This document shows positions 39,637 to 53,004 of a DNA stretch of 64,000 nt, piece after piece. Location: contig JACDOX010000118.1 in the NCBI GenBank assembly GCA_014549065.1, positions 2,041,680 to 2,105,679 of the forward strand, written 5' to 3'. The stretch comes from Cardinalis cardinalis (lineage: Eukaryota; Chordata; Aves; Passeriformes; Cardinalidae). A program made the position numbers and the translations under genes. The notes beneath the pieces are model-generated. The model saw nothing but the letters and a program-made list of their open reading frames with translations, was not told where the DNA came from and searched no databases. The number at the start of each line of letters is the position of its first letter. Position 1 is the stretch's first letter.

Positions 39637-40627
39637 CATATTTATATAGATTTCCCTTGTGTGNAAGCTCTTACATTTCTGAAATGCAGTTTCAAATGAT
39701 ACAACAGTATTTTTGGAAATAAGTGTTTTCCCTCAAGCTACAGTTTCCAATTCTTGCCCAGCTCTAGATTTGCAGGATGTCTGTGGGTGAAAGTGAGAAC
39801 TAGGAGTTGAGGGAAGAGTTTCTGAGAAGTAGGTTATCTAGGGAGGACCATATTGGACTAACTGAAGTGTGGACAAAGACTTCAGCAATAAGGATATTTT
39901 TGCATGGTGATACAAGATGCCTCTAAATTCAATGAGATCTTAACTAAGTGAAGCCTTTTTCTGTGAAGGGACAAATTGTTTCTCTTCATTCCTCCCACTN
40001 TCTTAAGAAATACACTTCAGCTCCTCCTTCAAACAATGGATTCAAGTTCCTGTCTTTCATGTGCTCACCCACCACTTAAGAACACTTTCACTGCCTTGCA
40101 GAATTCTCAGTGTCTTCAATGATATGAGGTTATGTCCTTGCACTGTGGTGTTGCTTTGTCTCCTGCATGGATATCCCTTATTAAGGCACCAAATACGACT
40201 GTTTACAGAATAATAACCATAATAACTGATATTGTGAGCTGATTCCTCTGCATTGGTTTCTGCATGTCAGGAAAGGAGGATGAATAGCCACCTTTTTACT
40301 TACAGTGATCAAACACTTGTTAAGTTGCACGAATAAATAAGATGCAGTCCTTCAAAATTAANTGTTTACTTGGATTACTCTATCATAGAATCAGTTAATG
40401 CATAGATATGCCACACCTGGAATGGAAAATAATTAAATTTTTATTGGGAAACNTTTAGTTTTTAGTTGGTACTTATACATGTATTAAAGCCAATGCTGCC
40501 TTTTCTNTGTCCCCTCTTAATCTGAACATTGCTTCTACCCTGTGAATAGTTCTACGTTGTCACTGGAAAAATCACTACATCCTCTTTCTTAATCTTTGTA
40601 AACAAAGGCAATATCTGTAGCTTTTGC

Positions 40628-40799
40628 TCCAGAATGCCCCATCCTTGGAAGAGTTCTAAGTCAGGCTGAATGGAGCTTCAAGCAACCTGATCTACTGAAA
40701 GGTGTCCCTACCCATGGCAGGGGAGTGTGAACTAAATGACCTTTAAGGTCCCTTCCAACACAAATCATTCTATTAATGACTCTATGGTTAATTCTATGG
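40628..40799 (+). mobile_element. CR1 LINE 3' terminal stub
   Basis: Only the last roughly 170 bp of a CR1 remain: GAATGCCCCATCCTTGGAAG, then CAGGCTGAATGGAGCTTCAA, GACCTTTAAGGTCCCTTCCA, and the terminal ATTCTATTAATGACTCTATG. It has the same tail type as the copy at 12800-14149. Severe 5' truncation is the rule for CR1. Confidence 0.92.
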
Positions 40800-43700
40800 A
40801 ATCCTAGTATCTGCTTAGACTGCACTGAGTGTAGTGATGTGTGGAGGAAAACAGCTTGCAACATAAACACTCAGTACTGAGGTCCCCTAAATGACATGAA
40901 AAATCTCAATTCTGGTTTGGTTAGCAGTAGTAAACTTAAAGAAATTTACTTTTCCAAACCTATGTTCAAAGCATTNTTTTTTTTAAATAAAAAGCTGTGT
41001 TTCTCCTCAGTCAGGCCCATTATTAATTATGTGGATTTGAAGAAATGTGTTCATTGTACAACACTTGATAACACAGCTCTTCCTGTATTTCTATATAATA
41101 CTGCAAAATAATACAGCTATAGTAGTTCTTCACTTTCATGGCTGTCAATGAAGGAAAGTTGCCATTGCCCAGTATTTCATGACATTTTAAAATAAGGTCC
41201 TTTAAAGAAAGAAGAGGTGGGGAAGAGTAAGAAAAAGAAAACCTGCTGCTCTTCTGAGAGAAAATTTGCTTTTTGTCTAATGCATTTTCCCAGAACAATG
41301 CAGGCTTGCTTTGCAGTCACCAGAGCTGTGCTCATGGTTCTGAAAGATAGTCCTCTGCGTTTGGCATTAATCCTTTCCTCTCNCTCTTTTGCTTGGCAAT
41401 GTTGGAATTTTTCTAACTCTGTAAAACTTGAGCCAGCAATCTCTCTCCTCACCCCACCCCAGTTTTGTCTCTGTGCATCAAATTATCATTTTTTAAAAGG
41501 CACTGTGAAGCAAGAAAACATTTCCTTTAGAATGCCATTATATGTGGCATTACCAAGATAGAGTTTAGTGTAAGCTAAAGATTTAAAGAAAAATTATCTC
41601 TAGGATTCATTCTGGGAAAGGAAGATACATAGTTTAGGCATTTTTATTTTTTTAAAGAAATCTAAGTCTATGCTTCCGCCTGTGAAAGAAGTATGAAGTA
41701 AATGTCTCTGTTTTTAGCCAAAACCTTTTTTGGTGCAAATTGCACATATGGTGTCAAAGAAATACCAACTGAATAAGTGCTGCTTTCATCGAGTTACAGG
41801 GCAAAATGTAGGGGAAGAGAAGGAGGTGCAGAAGGAGGTTTTTTAGGCCATGCAAGCAACAGAGCCAAGAGACGTGCAGATTGTGTCAATGGAATTTATT
41901 TTCCACAAGCATAAGCATAAGCATATCTAGCTTTCAGTGTTGCTATTACAGGAATCTTCCATTTTTCTATGCAGTCATTTCTGTTGCTGTTTATTGTGCA
42001 GGGATCTAGTGGTGTTCCACAGGGGAGGAAGAAGACATGTTCACCTCACACAGTGCAATCTCAACCTCAGTGCTTACTTCCCAAGCTGAGCACTTTGGCT
42101 TTGCCTAAATAAGCATAATTAGAATAAAAAAAACTCATAACCATAAAATTAACCATAATAAACAACTTGGTGCGTGTGACTAGATGGCTCCCCATTGCAT
42201 TCTGTTGGCATTCTGTAGCTTGCACCCAGAATGTGCTTTCACAAAGATGGCTTTGTCAGCAGACACCCATGGGGGTGAATATTTGTGCCAATACTCGTGG
42301 CTTCTCCTCCCTCAGAGTTTGAGAATGAGCATTTCTTTATGCAGTGTGGAAGTGTGCAGGTAGAAAGGAGCTGAAAAGAATACAGTTATCTGGCTAAGAA
42401 AATAACCACCACCCATGTTTTCAGTATTCATTCAGTGTGCTTTGCAAGATTTCTCACCAGNGCTGGAAAACTTACTTTATCCTCTAAAAGGAGTGAGTGT
42501 TATTTTTTGCAGCCAGAAGCAATAACAACTGAAAAACCTGCAATACCAGTGTTTGTATCCCCATGGCTCAGCCTGCGTCACTGACACACAGAGAGGCATA
42601 TTTCAGCCAGAAAGACAAAAGCACATGCAGAGAAGCAATCCTTTCCTGATGACATTGGCTACCTGGAAGCTGGCCGGCATGCGAGGTGAGCGGGAGGTCA
42701 TGTTGGCTCCCTTCAGGCTGGCTGGGTTCGGCTTGGCAGGGATTAACTGGCTGCAGCTCTGCTGCCACTTCTGGCCTGAGTGACAATTTGGCAGGGCTCT
42801 CAGGTGCGAGAAGCAGAGCAGCAATCTGTTCCCTTCCCCAGCCCTCCTGCCCACAGCAACCTTATTTCTTCTCACTTCAGGCTGCTGCTCCCTCCCTTTA
42901 TTTGTGAGTGCGAGTGCATGCACGCCTTTCCCTGTGGTAGTGGCATTTGAAAGACACCAGTGTTTGCTCCATCTGCCTCCTGTATCTGTACTCCTTCTCA
43001 TGGCAGCACAAATCCAGGATAGATTTCAACAAAAGAATAATGGTCACCACGTTTTCCCTCCGTTTCACACTCTGATGTGTGGGTCACCATTTCAGCTCCT
43101 TGCCTTGAAATGTGCTTGCAAGGACGTGGCAGCCCACTGAAAACTGATAAGAAGCCTTATCAAAATGTTCCCTGGTTAGGCTCCCTGCACCCTTCCACCC
43201 ATCCTCCCAGCTCCTGACAGGGTGTCGAACGAAAAGCTACGTGGGTGCTCACTGCTGTCGGAAAATGCCAGTTTGCCAAAACCGTAAGGTTTTGCAGAAG
43301 TGCAGTTCAGCCCTTCATGTGCAAGGTGTTTTAAGATGCAGAGGGCAGTGAAAGGAGCCTGATGAGGGGGCAGACAGAGAGATTAAAGGGTGACAGACAA
43401 CAGGGNCTGGTATCTGAGATCACATTCCTTCACCTTGCAGTAGCCAGCATGTGATTTTTTTCAGGCGTGGGAGTATTTCCTTCAAATCCTTTGTCTGTCA
43501 GATTTTCAGTAAAATCTAGGCATATGTGCATTTGGACTGGGAGGGTGGGGAGGGAGGAATGGGAAACAATTTTGTTCACAAATATTTTTGAAAGATGTCT
43601 ATTTTTCACTTCATCACAGTAAAAAAACTGTGAAGACTTTATGTATTCCACAACTTATTTCACATCTTAGCCCAGTGAACTATCCTATACTCTAATAGTA

Positions 43701-44448
43701 AATATGACCATTTACACAAACAGGTATTGTGAAGAAAGATCTAGCAGAGAGCAGATAAAACCCATGATGAATAATCAGGAAACAAACATAATCAGTCAAA
43801 CACTTGGAACTACACATTTTTGCATGCAGGTTTTAGCCATTGATATGAATGTAAGAAATAACTGGTTGGTATGCTATTCTTTGATGAGATATTATGCTGA
43901 GATTATGTTTTCCAATATAATTTTTATCATGGACAAACATCTGAATTGGTAGGTGGGGGAGAGAAAATAATTTTGATTTTTTAGCCCTGAGACTATTACA
44001 TTCCCACTACTGCTTGATTTCACTCTGAACCAAGCCCTTTGTGTCACACCATTTTCAGAATTAAATTATTCAGGAATGTGTCTGAATTAGACTGTAAAAC
44101 TGCATTATGTTACTACTCGTTATGTAATTAATAATTGAAATTTCAGTCTTATTAATATTTTCTGACTTGCACTGCAAAGTTAAAATATAATTAACACATT
44201 TCCAATCAGTCCTATCTTCTTATTTTGTGTAAGTCATCAGAAGCATAGTGACAGATCCATCCTAATGACATACCCAGGGAAAAAATAGGCTTATACCATT
44301 CTAAAAGGACAGACTCTGTAGGTATTAAATGGCTAAGATAATTGGTGAGTGCCATTTTATAGGTTGCATTATGCAGGAGAAATGTGCATTTGAGTGGGAT
44401 TTGCAATCAGGCAGAGAAGAAGAATACTGGGAAAAAAAAACCCATATA
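40800..44448. other. Unique non-coding sequence
   Basis: No supportable gene. A GC-richer stretch at 42550-43140 has overlapping open frames on both strands (up to 132 codons) without any recognisable domain or clear splice context, so I read it as non-coding. Confidence 0.55.
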
Positions 44449-44690
44449 ACACAGAATCCTATGTATTAGAGGTTAAAACCTTTTTAGGTCATCTGGCCCA
44501 TCTGTGAGATTAAGATATTTTTCTGCTGCACCTCTGTTAATGCATTCCTTGCTACACCTTAGATGTTCCAGTGAGAGACCTGTAATATTCTCCCAGGGAA
44601 TTTATTTCACAACGTGGTAGACAGCTAGGCTTTTTCTAATATTCATACTACATCTTCTGTCTTTTCTTTCATTCAGTGTACTAAAGAAAT
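44449..44690 (-). mobile_element. Ancient CR1/L3-like relic, minus strand
   Basis: The plus strand reads CAGAATCCTATGTATTAGAG, then TTTTTAGGTCATCTGGCCCA, later CTCCCAGGGAATTTATTTCA and GGCTTTTTCTAATATTCATA. In order and spacing these match the reversed 3' region of old amniote CR1/L3 elements (tail octamers, 'ggtcatctagtcca', 'ctgttccacag', 'ttcttcctgatattca'). Divergence is much greater than in the other copies, so the insertion is much older. Confidence 0.6.
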
Positions 44691-46480
44691 GGGGAGGTAT
44701 GCACCTGGAGATGTAAATAATATTTGACATGGTGGTCTTGAGAAATAATTTATGCTCTTATTGAAACAGTGGACCAATGAGTAACATTGCCTTGTGCTCC
44801 TCTCTCAAAATTTACTGACGGTCTCAGTGTACTGAAGGCCTGGAAAAAAAGCCATGAGAAATAAAGGAAAAGGAAATATTATCAGTATGCCATAATTTCC
44901 TGAAGAGTTTGGTAGGGTTTGGTTATATGTTGACGTTGGATAAAGTTTCAGGGAATAGGACTTCAGCTCTAGGTTTTGCCATAGGTTTTGTGTGCTCCTT
45001 TGGAGACATTGTTGGAATATATAACGAAGTTGAACATTCCCTCAAGAACAGCCTTGTTTTTCTATGCCATAAGCTGAAAAGGAAAAATTGCTAATTTCAA
45101 GTGTTCTGGGCCAAGAAAAAAATATATTCCTCATAAAAGTACTGCTGCTAGCTTCAGAAATAATTGGCAGTTAATTTGCTCCCTGTTTTTTGTCTTCCCA
45201 GTGGAGTTCAGGCAGCTGAGANCAGACCACGGGGAAGAAATTATTCATGTGGCGTGAAAATGGCAATGCCATTCTGATGGAGGCTGTATGAGAAACCAGC
45301 CATGGATACCCTGTCCCGGATTTGCTTTATACTAAATAAATTCCACATAGAGTAGTTATATGTCTGCCCTAGAAATAAAATGACAGTTGACCTGAAGTGT
45401 CAGAAATACGCTTTTAAATGCCTTAGAAACTGCTTTTATTCCTGTCTCACTTCAAATACCACCTAAATGGCAAAGAAGGTCTATAGCTAGACCCAGATAG
45501 ACTCACTTTAGCAGCCTGTGTGTGCATCTTCCTAGTAACTGCAGCCACCTTGTCAGATCAATATTCAGTGGAAGCCTTTACCTTATTTAATAGCTCATTA
45601 AACAAGTCCCACTTTCTTTTACCAGCTCCTTAGGTGATTTCAAGAATCTCCTACATGACCTCTGCATTGGCATTCAACTACACCTGCTCGGAGGGAGTAA
45701 GTAGGGACCTCCCAGCTATTTTCAGCCCAGTCTTTTAGCCTTGTTATGCAGTATCCCACACACGTTGAATCTCCCCATCTTGCTTCCCATAGAGCTTTGT
45801 TCAGTAAAGTGCCTGGAAAAATCATCACACGGGTACTATACCAATAATATGCAAAATGTACTTTGACNGCTTTTAGCCTCATCAGTTATTGTTCACTTTT
45901 TCAGTAAAGAAATCATCTTGTCTAGCAACATGCTTCAGGTTTTGCCAGAACTGCCATTCATCATGTCTCGCCCTAGTTGACATACCTGCTAAGGCTAAAA
46001 GTTAAATGAGACATGCCTGGTTCTATAAATAAGCAAGCTAAACATTGCATCTGATTACCCTTTTTTTTCATAGCTGGCCATTTTAGGAAAGGAAGTTGGT
46101 AAGAAGCATGGTCAGTTCCTTCATTTAGCCTATGGATGAATGGGCAAAGGAGACTGAGTGACCTGTGCTTCTCAATTTATTTCTTCTCCTCTGATGTGTG
46201 GTAATTGGTCACACTCAGTTACTGACCAGTTGCAGAGTAAAGCTGGTCTCTTAAACTGATTGCATGCATGCATTTCATCTGAGCTGTGGAGCAGAATGTT
46301 TTCTCTCTTGATGTAGTTCATAGCATACTCATTATGNTGGTTTATGTGTCTCAGCTGGTAGGCAAGGTCTCAACTACTTTCATTCGCATGCAGGCTCTTC
46401 CATCTTCCACAGAAAAACTCTGATCTCTCCCAGGTGCAGGTAATACTACTTCTTATATTGTGCTGTTTCTTTNGGAAGAA

Positions 46481-46550
46481 ATATATTCATATATACATAC
46501 ACATATATGCATGCATCATTCATATGTAAATATATACATTTAAATATGTG
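46481..46550. repeat. AT-rich (TATATACA)-type degenerate repeat
   Basis: Interwoven ATAT, ACAT and GCAT units over about 70 bp; a decayed alternating purine-pyrimidine microsatellite. Confidence 0.7.
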
Positions 46551-47710
46551 TATGGTGGCAAGTGAATGTGATATGTGAAAGAAACACATTTTGGGTCAGG
46601 AGTTGGAATACTGTATCTTCTGTGTACACTATTCTGAGTCTTCTCTGACTAGTCTTTCACACAGCTTTTTTTTCTTTTATATTCTATGTGTGAACAAAAG
46701 CTTAGTTCTCCTGAATTTGATGGATATATGGAAATTTGACTCTTTTATCTGTAGAAGACATAATGTACAGACAGTAGCAAAGTAGGCTTTTTTGATTGGG
46801 TGTGGCATTGGGGCTGTAAGGGGTTTGAATATAGGTTTGGCTTTATGGATAAGGAGTTCTGATTTCCTCCCCTGACTACTGAACTTCTTGCAGCTACCTA
46901 GTTGTTAAGGAGNAGGGCAATTTCCAAACAAGTTAATTCCTTGGTTTGTTATTGCCAGCAAAACATGGNGGAGACTAAATTGATAGAGATACTTTTAAAG
47001 ATTGTAGGATGATGAGAAATGATGGCATGTTGGGCACCCATTTGGGATTAGGATGCATGACTGCACAGAGCCCAAAAGCACAGCTCCTGCATCTGTTTGT
47101 GCAGGTAGGAATGCTGTCTGACAAGGGCATGGGATGACGTTTGCGTCACAGAATTGTTGAGTACAGCTTGAACATACTTGGCAGCATCCCATGACCTTCT
47201 CTCCTACTCCAGCTTCTCCCCGATAGCAGAACTGTCTCTGGCCAAAGGTTAATTTTTTCTGATGGCTCCTAAACTTTCTAGATAGAGAATATTGGTGAAG
47301 CCTCAAAAAAAGAAACTAAAAAAAAATAAAATGCAAGCCCTGAATCACAGGCAGAAAGTTTCATTCTCCTTCTGTGCTCCTATGTGGGCCATTTCAACAG
47401 GAGCCAAGATTGCTCAAATCTCCTCTTAAGCTGTAAAAATGTAAAGCTGATTTCCCATTGACTAGCATATGATGCAGTCACTCATACCAGGATAAAGCAG
47501 TTGGAAAGGTGTGGCATTTTGATTCAGTCCAATTTTTATTTGATTTCTGCTGGTTTTAATGAAATTATATAAGGTTTGAGACAGTGGAGAACTGGAAACC
47601 GTGTGTCTGACTATGCCCATCACTGCCTACTACCATGCACATTAGGAACACTTTCAAAAGTCACCGTGTCTAACTAACTTCACTGTGAATCAACTTCAGG
47701 TTCATGTGTG

Positions 47711-47745
47711 GAGGTAGGAATATTAAGGGAGGTAGGAATATTAAG
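47711..47745. repeat. Two-copy 18-bp tandem repeat
   Basis: GAGGTAGGAATATTAAG occurs at 47711 and 47729 without differences, a small recent duplication. Confidence 0.9.
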
Positions 47746-49698
47746 AATAAACTTTGCAATTTAGAAGACCACCATTAACTATTGTACATTGTCACTAATT
47801 GCTTAGCTACATAAAAATGTTAAAATACCAGAAATTTAAGTGAAAAGCATAATTCTGGTGTGATATAGTTTGCCAAGCTAACAGGAGGTGAGCAGAAGCA
47901 GTAAGTTTTTTGAGCTTCCACAGATCTGAAATCTCCAGAGATCACAAGTAGGAGAATATCTGGTCCAATATGTGCATCTATATGGATTTTAAAAATATCT
48001 GGAGGAGGCAACCACAGTTGAAATGAGAGCTGCAAAAGCTGGAAAATCATCACTGGTAGGCAATTTTTTTTTTTTTTGTAGCTGTTGTTGCTTTTGTTTA
48101 TTTTATTCATTTATTTAAATGTCAACAACAATGCTTTATTTAGTCCATTCCTTGATTATTTGCTTAGTCAAAGCTACCAGCAGATTTTCAACATAGGAAG
48201 TAGAGGAGCTCTCGTCAAAAAGGCTACATGTTGCTATATGTATCCTCACAATACTCGGATAGAAATAGTCCAAGAAGATCAAATGACAGCTGTACAAAAA
48301 TAGCTTCTGCCCTCCTTAAATTCCTATGCTAGATTCTGATACCCTTGTCATAAAAGCTCCACTGTAAACTCTGGCACTGCCGATGTAGCAGTCTGTAAGA
48401 CTTCTCTATATGAAAAAAAAAAAAGGACAGAAAAATGCAGCCTTTATTTTGGCCTTATCAGCTGTAAAAACCTCACCTTATTTTGTAGGATAATGGCAGG
48501 TTAGTATCTATTATTTAAATTCCCTCTTTTCAGATCTAATCTTGTTTCCATGGTTAAATCAACTCTTTGTAGGGATTTTTGAGCACAGAAATTCCACGAA
48601 ACCTGGGTTTCAGAGTCAGGGAGGAGAATNAAAATCCTGGAAAGCCTGTGAATACATAGGCAAGTCACATAGATGGAAGGGAAATAGGTGTTTTTAAAAA
48701 GGATTTCTGTCAGTGAGGGTGCCATGTGGAATAATTTTCATCAGATGCATTGGGCAATAAGTGAAGGAATGGTCTCTTTGTTTCAGCTCTAGCTCAAATC
48801 AGCAATTGTTGCTATTCTGATAGCAGCTAAGTGGTCTGTGGGAAATGATGTGGAGGTCTCATTCTAGTCTTATGAATAGTTTTTCATTACATGAAACCAG
48901 TAATGAACTGAGCAAAAAAGGAAATGGTGGAGATAATTGTGAAGACTGAACCTCCTCTTACCCTGCATTTCAGGGCTAAGAGGTACAGNCAGAGTCAGGA
49001 GGAATGTAAGAGCTGAATGGATCAGTACTACAGCTCTTATGTGGGTGACTTGGGTATTTTAGCCAAGGGGGTTGAGAATTTGGTACATCCCGCAAACATC
49101 AAAATCATGGGATGACAAGTGATGATAGCAAGCCTTGCTTGAACCTGATAGCTCTTCTGGTTCTGGGTATGACCAACTCTGTGCAAGTCACAATGGTGCT
49201 GCCTTGCCCCTTGAGTCACCACTCTGCCCATGGCAGGCCAGCAAGCTGGCAGTGGTACACCAGCAGTGTGGGAGTAATGGGGAGGGGCCAGGCATTTCAA
49301 ACTGGCAGGAAATGCAGAGATGGGGGAAGGTGATGTGATCCACAGTCCCTCTTTCACCTCATCCTGCCAGCNAGCTAACAGGGCTTGTGCTTCTGCTGGG
49401 ATTTTCAGACACATCAGTGCTGGGGTCAGCTCTGAGGGCACACTTTCCCCAGCTCATTACAGAGCTTTGGTCTCTGTGTTTTCAGCTCCTTGTGTGCCTG
49501 AAAAGGGAGAAGGATGAGTGGTGCCTTGCAGTCGAGAGCTGTGGTGCCTCCTGGGGTGGCGGCGCAGGGGCTGCTCCCACCTCTGCTCCCCCCATATGAA
49601 ATCTTTGCAGAGCTGTCTGTGTGTGGTGCCAGTTTCCCTTCCTATAGGGACTCGTTTGTGTTGCTTACATCATATGCTGGATTTAGACGACCTCCAGC

Positions 49699-49712
49699 GT
49701 TACCGTGGCAAC
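49699..49712. promoter_or_regulatory. RFX X-box motif
   Basis: GTTACCGTGGCAAC fits the RFX-family X-box consensus GTNRCC-(N0-3)-RGYAAC at every position, with a two-base spacer. Flanking C and G extend the imperfect palindrome to 16 bp, and it retains two CpGs. RFX factors drive ciliary and some immune genes. No promoter or transcript is visible beside it, so use as a binding site is inference. Confidence 0.45.
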
Positions 49713-50111
49713 GGTTTCTGCTTAAGTATAGGTGAGAATGTAAGTTAATTTTAAATAAGGTGAAATGAAGGAGGGGGTGAATAAAGCTCTCAAAAGCATT
49801 TGAAGCCACACAGATCTATCTGTCTAATCAGTTTTTTAAGAAATCTTCTAAAGCAAATTTTGCATCCCTGAGGTTGCATCCTTCTCATAACACCAAAAAA
49901 AAAAAAAGTTCTGGGCATATTTCTTCCACTCTCATCACTCAAGGCAGTGGCAGACCTGGGAAGCCTCCATCTCTGTCTCCCCTCCATGTTCCCCACGTGC
50001 ACAGTGCCAAATACTCTGCATGTGGTGGGGTCAGAAGATGAATAAGACTTAGAAACAGCACATCTAGTTGGATGCTTTGAAGCTTCATGGCGTGTGGGAT
50101 TAATGCATTTT

Positions 50112-50127
50112 TGCTGCTGCTGCTGCT
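50112..50127. repeat. Short (TGC)n microsatellite
   Basis: Five TGC units. Confidence 0.9.
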
Positions 50128-50289
50128 TGTTATGAGAAGAGGCCAACATGTTTTCCTTTATTTTGTGGCCTGAACCCTGCCCTCTGTGGTATCCTTAAAA
50201 TCTTAAGCCAATACTTAAAAATNTCTTGTATGTATAAATCTCTGTATGTTTATATGTATGCATATTTATTGTGTTCTATCATTGGAAAC

Positions 50290-50334
50290 TAAAAGAAAAA
50301 GAAACAAAACAAAAAAAAAATCAAAACAAAGAAA
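50290..50334. repeat. A-rich low-complexity tract
   Basis: Runs of A broken by single G or C bases. Confidence 0.85.
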
Positions 50335-50830
50335 GGTGCCAAATTTAAAACATTATTTTTATAGTAAAATTACCTGGAGGAAAAAAAGGGAAGAATTTGT
50401 ACTTGATCAAGCAGCAGCATGAGGAGCACTGCTGTCAAAAGCATTATAGGATTGCCCCTGTTTGCTTGCTACCAGCCCAGCTGGAGCACTATTTCTCTCT
50501 CATCTCCATAAATGCCACTTATCACTATTGTGTGAGAGTACCTAATCCATTAAATGAGCATCAAGGTAATGGGAGGAGATACAGAAGCCCCTTAAACATT
50601 CACCTANTTAGTTAATGCACTGTGATCCACATTTTCTAAGAGTTGCCTTCTTAATACACACAATTTACAGCTGAAGAGTGGGCAACTTCAGGAAAAGCAG
50701 AGGGTGGCTGCTGCAAACCTGTTTGTGGCAGCAGCCGCGCTCTCCTAAGTGGCCTGACACCAGCAGCGCAGGTTGACTCTTCTCAGATCTGAGTTGCAAA
50801 AGGATGCTGTTTAAATTATTGTCATAAACG

Positions 50831-50843
50831 GTTGCCTGGTAAC
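50831..50843. promoter_or_regulatory. RFX X-box motif
   Basis: GTTGCCTGGTAAC is a second full match to GTNRCC-(N0-3)-RGYAAC, with a one-base spacer. It lies about 1.1 kb from the one at 49699, and the surrounding 50730-50880 sequence also keeps CpGs (AGCCGCGCT near 50734). The proximity of two full sites strengthens the case for a regulatory region without proving it. Confidence 0.45.
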
Positions 50844-52951
50844 CAGTTCTTGTATAACTTTTGGCGGCACTATTAGCACNAGTACCTGTGCCCAGGTGTT
50901 TGTCCTTTTCACCTACGTGGAGGTGACAGCCCCACAAGCAGAAATAAGAGTGCTACTGCTCCCTGGCTTGTTCATGGCCATGCACTTGCAAAGCAGTAAG
51001 ACACAAGAGACTGAGATAAAATTATACTCATTAATACTCATTAATAAACTGCATAACCTTTTAACATTTTCCCTTCTTTGTCCTGATTTTCAGAATCTCG
51101 TTTTCACTTCTTATCTCCATTTCATTTGTTTGTTTTGCCACTTTCCTGCTGTTGCTCGGTTCATGGAAAAACTCCTCTTTTCTGGAGTTTGACAGAGCAA
51201 ATTTCAAACACATAAGGTCTACAGTACTACAGAGGAGATATGTAATGTTTTGGATCCTTGTAAAGATCTTTCTAACTTTCTACTTCCCATTTCTTCAGTT
51301 GTGTTTGGTGAACTGATTTATGGTAGCATTTGTATTGGTGATCTTATATCTCTATGCAGAAGGTTTAATTAATTCTAGTAGTGTGTGATGTTAAGCCAGC
51401 CACAGTTAAAATCACAAGATAAGAAAGGAGGTGGCAGCGGACATAATGGTTATTAGATTTCTAAAGCCATCTAGATTAGAGGGAATGGTCATGTGGGTTG
51501 TGTTGCCCTGACTTTGCAGCCTGGATCTGTACTGCTGATCTGTGGGGAGCAGGTAGCTTATTGAGTGCCCTACAAAGAGAGAGGCTGCTCAGCGTTGTGT
51601 TCATGTGGTGTATGTTGTAGCAGGTATTCTGCCAGCCTAAGCAGTCAGGCAACTGGAATAGCAGAAATCTTAGTGGAAGGAGGTTCTTTGTGTGGCTAAT
51701 ATCTTATAAAACAGGACCTGAAGGAAGGAAAGTAAAGCAGTGGTGGGACAAACCAAATAGAGGCCCCAAACATCAAGACTGATGGGAATCAGTAACTCTG
51801 AATGTAAAACAGAAGCCGTGATGTCATCTTCATGGAAATACAGAGGTCCGTTATGTGGCACTGACAAGGTGAAAGACGTTGGTGATGCTGCCTTAAATGT
51901 GTCTTGTCCGGGAAGGACAATATGAGGATTATTTTGNGTGGTGTCCAGCATATTTCCTTCTGCTTAATGTGTGTGCCCAGGGGCAGGGCTAGAGCTACAC
52001 TGCAGCAGCTGTCCTCCTAACCTTAGGAAGAGAAGGGGAACTCAGCTATGTGTGATGGAGGCCATCTGAGATTGGCCAATCAGACAATTCCGTAAAGGAC
52101 ACAATTTGGCGTTTCTTCTTCACCTGTGCTAAGTATGCGTCAGGAAAGAAAGGCAGCAGTGAGGAGTTTCAAAAATGTGAGTAGGGATCTCTGGTGACCT
52201 CTGCCAATTACTTCCAACTCTTTGGCAAAGAGGGAGTAAGAAAAGCATGCCTGACTGTAGACTAAAACATTTTATCCAGCAGTCTACAGCTACGACAGAA
52301 AATCTGAGTNTACTGATAGCTGCTAACATCTGCTGTATTTATTGCTAACTCCCCCAAANGGCCCCAAGGGGACTTTTTATTACATTCATGATTGCTTACA
52401 TTTAACAGTGCTTCAAATGTTAGTCACCCTTGCCACTTATACACAAAATCTAGTACTTACGGGATATGTAAGGGCCTTAGGCAATTTCTCTCACTGTGTG
52501 GGAGTATACCTCTCTTCTAAGCAAAGGCTACATAAGATGGAAAGAAGTCAAAGTCCTTGATTTTTGCTTGATTTTGTTGGTAAGTCATATAATAATATAG
52601 CATAAACTGAAACCATATATTTCCCTCCAAAGATGGCCATCTCAGACTACAGAAATTGCAGAAATTACTTTGCCTATGGATTGTATTTGAGGGAGGATAA
52701 AATTAATGGGAAAACTGAGTCGGCTGGGTGAGCCTGATGGCCTCAAGCCCAGGAAAGGAACACAGACAAGAATAGCAGAAGAAACAAAGAGCAGCAGTCC
52801 TTAGGGGTGAGGGATGAATATCTGGATTGGGAAGGAACAGGAGTCATAACTGCCCTTTTAGTTAATGAAGGGAGAATTGAATGGTTTTGGAATAAAGACC
52901 CCATAGAGAAAGGCTCCAGCATCATTTAGAGACATATTTTAGTGCAGGAAG

Positions 52952-53004
52952 CAACAAAAAAACCAAAAAAAACCAAACCAAACAAACAAACAAACAAAAA
53001 AACT
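52952..53004. repeat. (AAAC)n-type A-rich repeat
   Basis: AAAC/AACC units mixed with A-runs over about 50 bp. Confidence 0.9.

Larger units (their letters stand above)
35807..40627. other. Unique non-coding sequence
   Basis: No recognised gene or repeat family. It holds a short CAC/CAT tract near 35985, the CpG-retaining block at 38520-38900 and the CA/TG inverted microsatellite at 39584-39636. Open frames are short and occur on both strands. Confidence 0.55.

Noticed and set aside
45640..45882. Trp-rich, protein-like minus-strand frame
   Set aside because: Unrecognised, with no convincing splice sites or neighbouring exons, and it contains an N.
46995..47306. 103-codon Cys-rich minus-strand frame
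   Set aside because: No Cys spacing pattern of a known domain and no splice context.
49514..49735. Plus-strand frame ending near a donor-like AGGTGAGA
   Set aside because: Its Pro/Leu-rich peptide is not recognisable and two other frames are equally open; the X-box inside it is better read as a regulatory motif.
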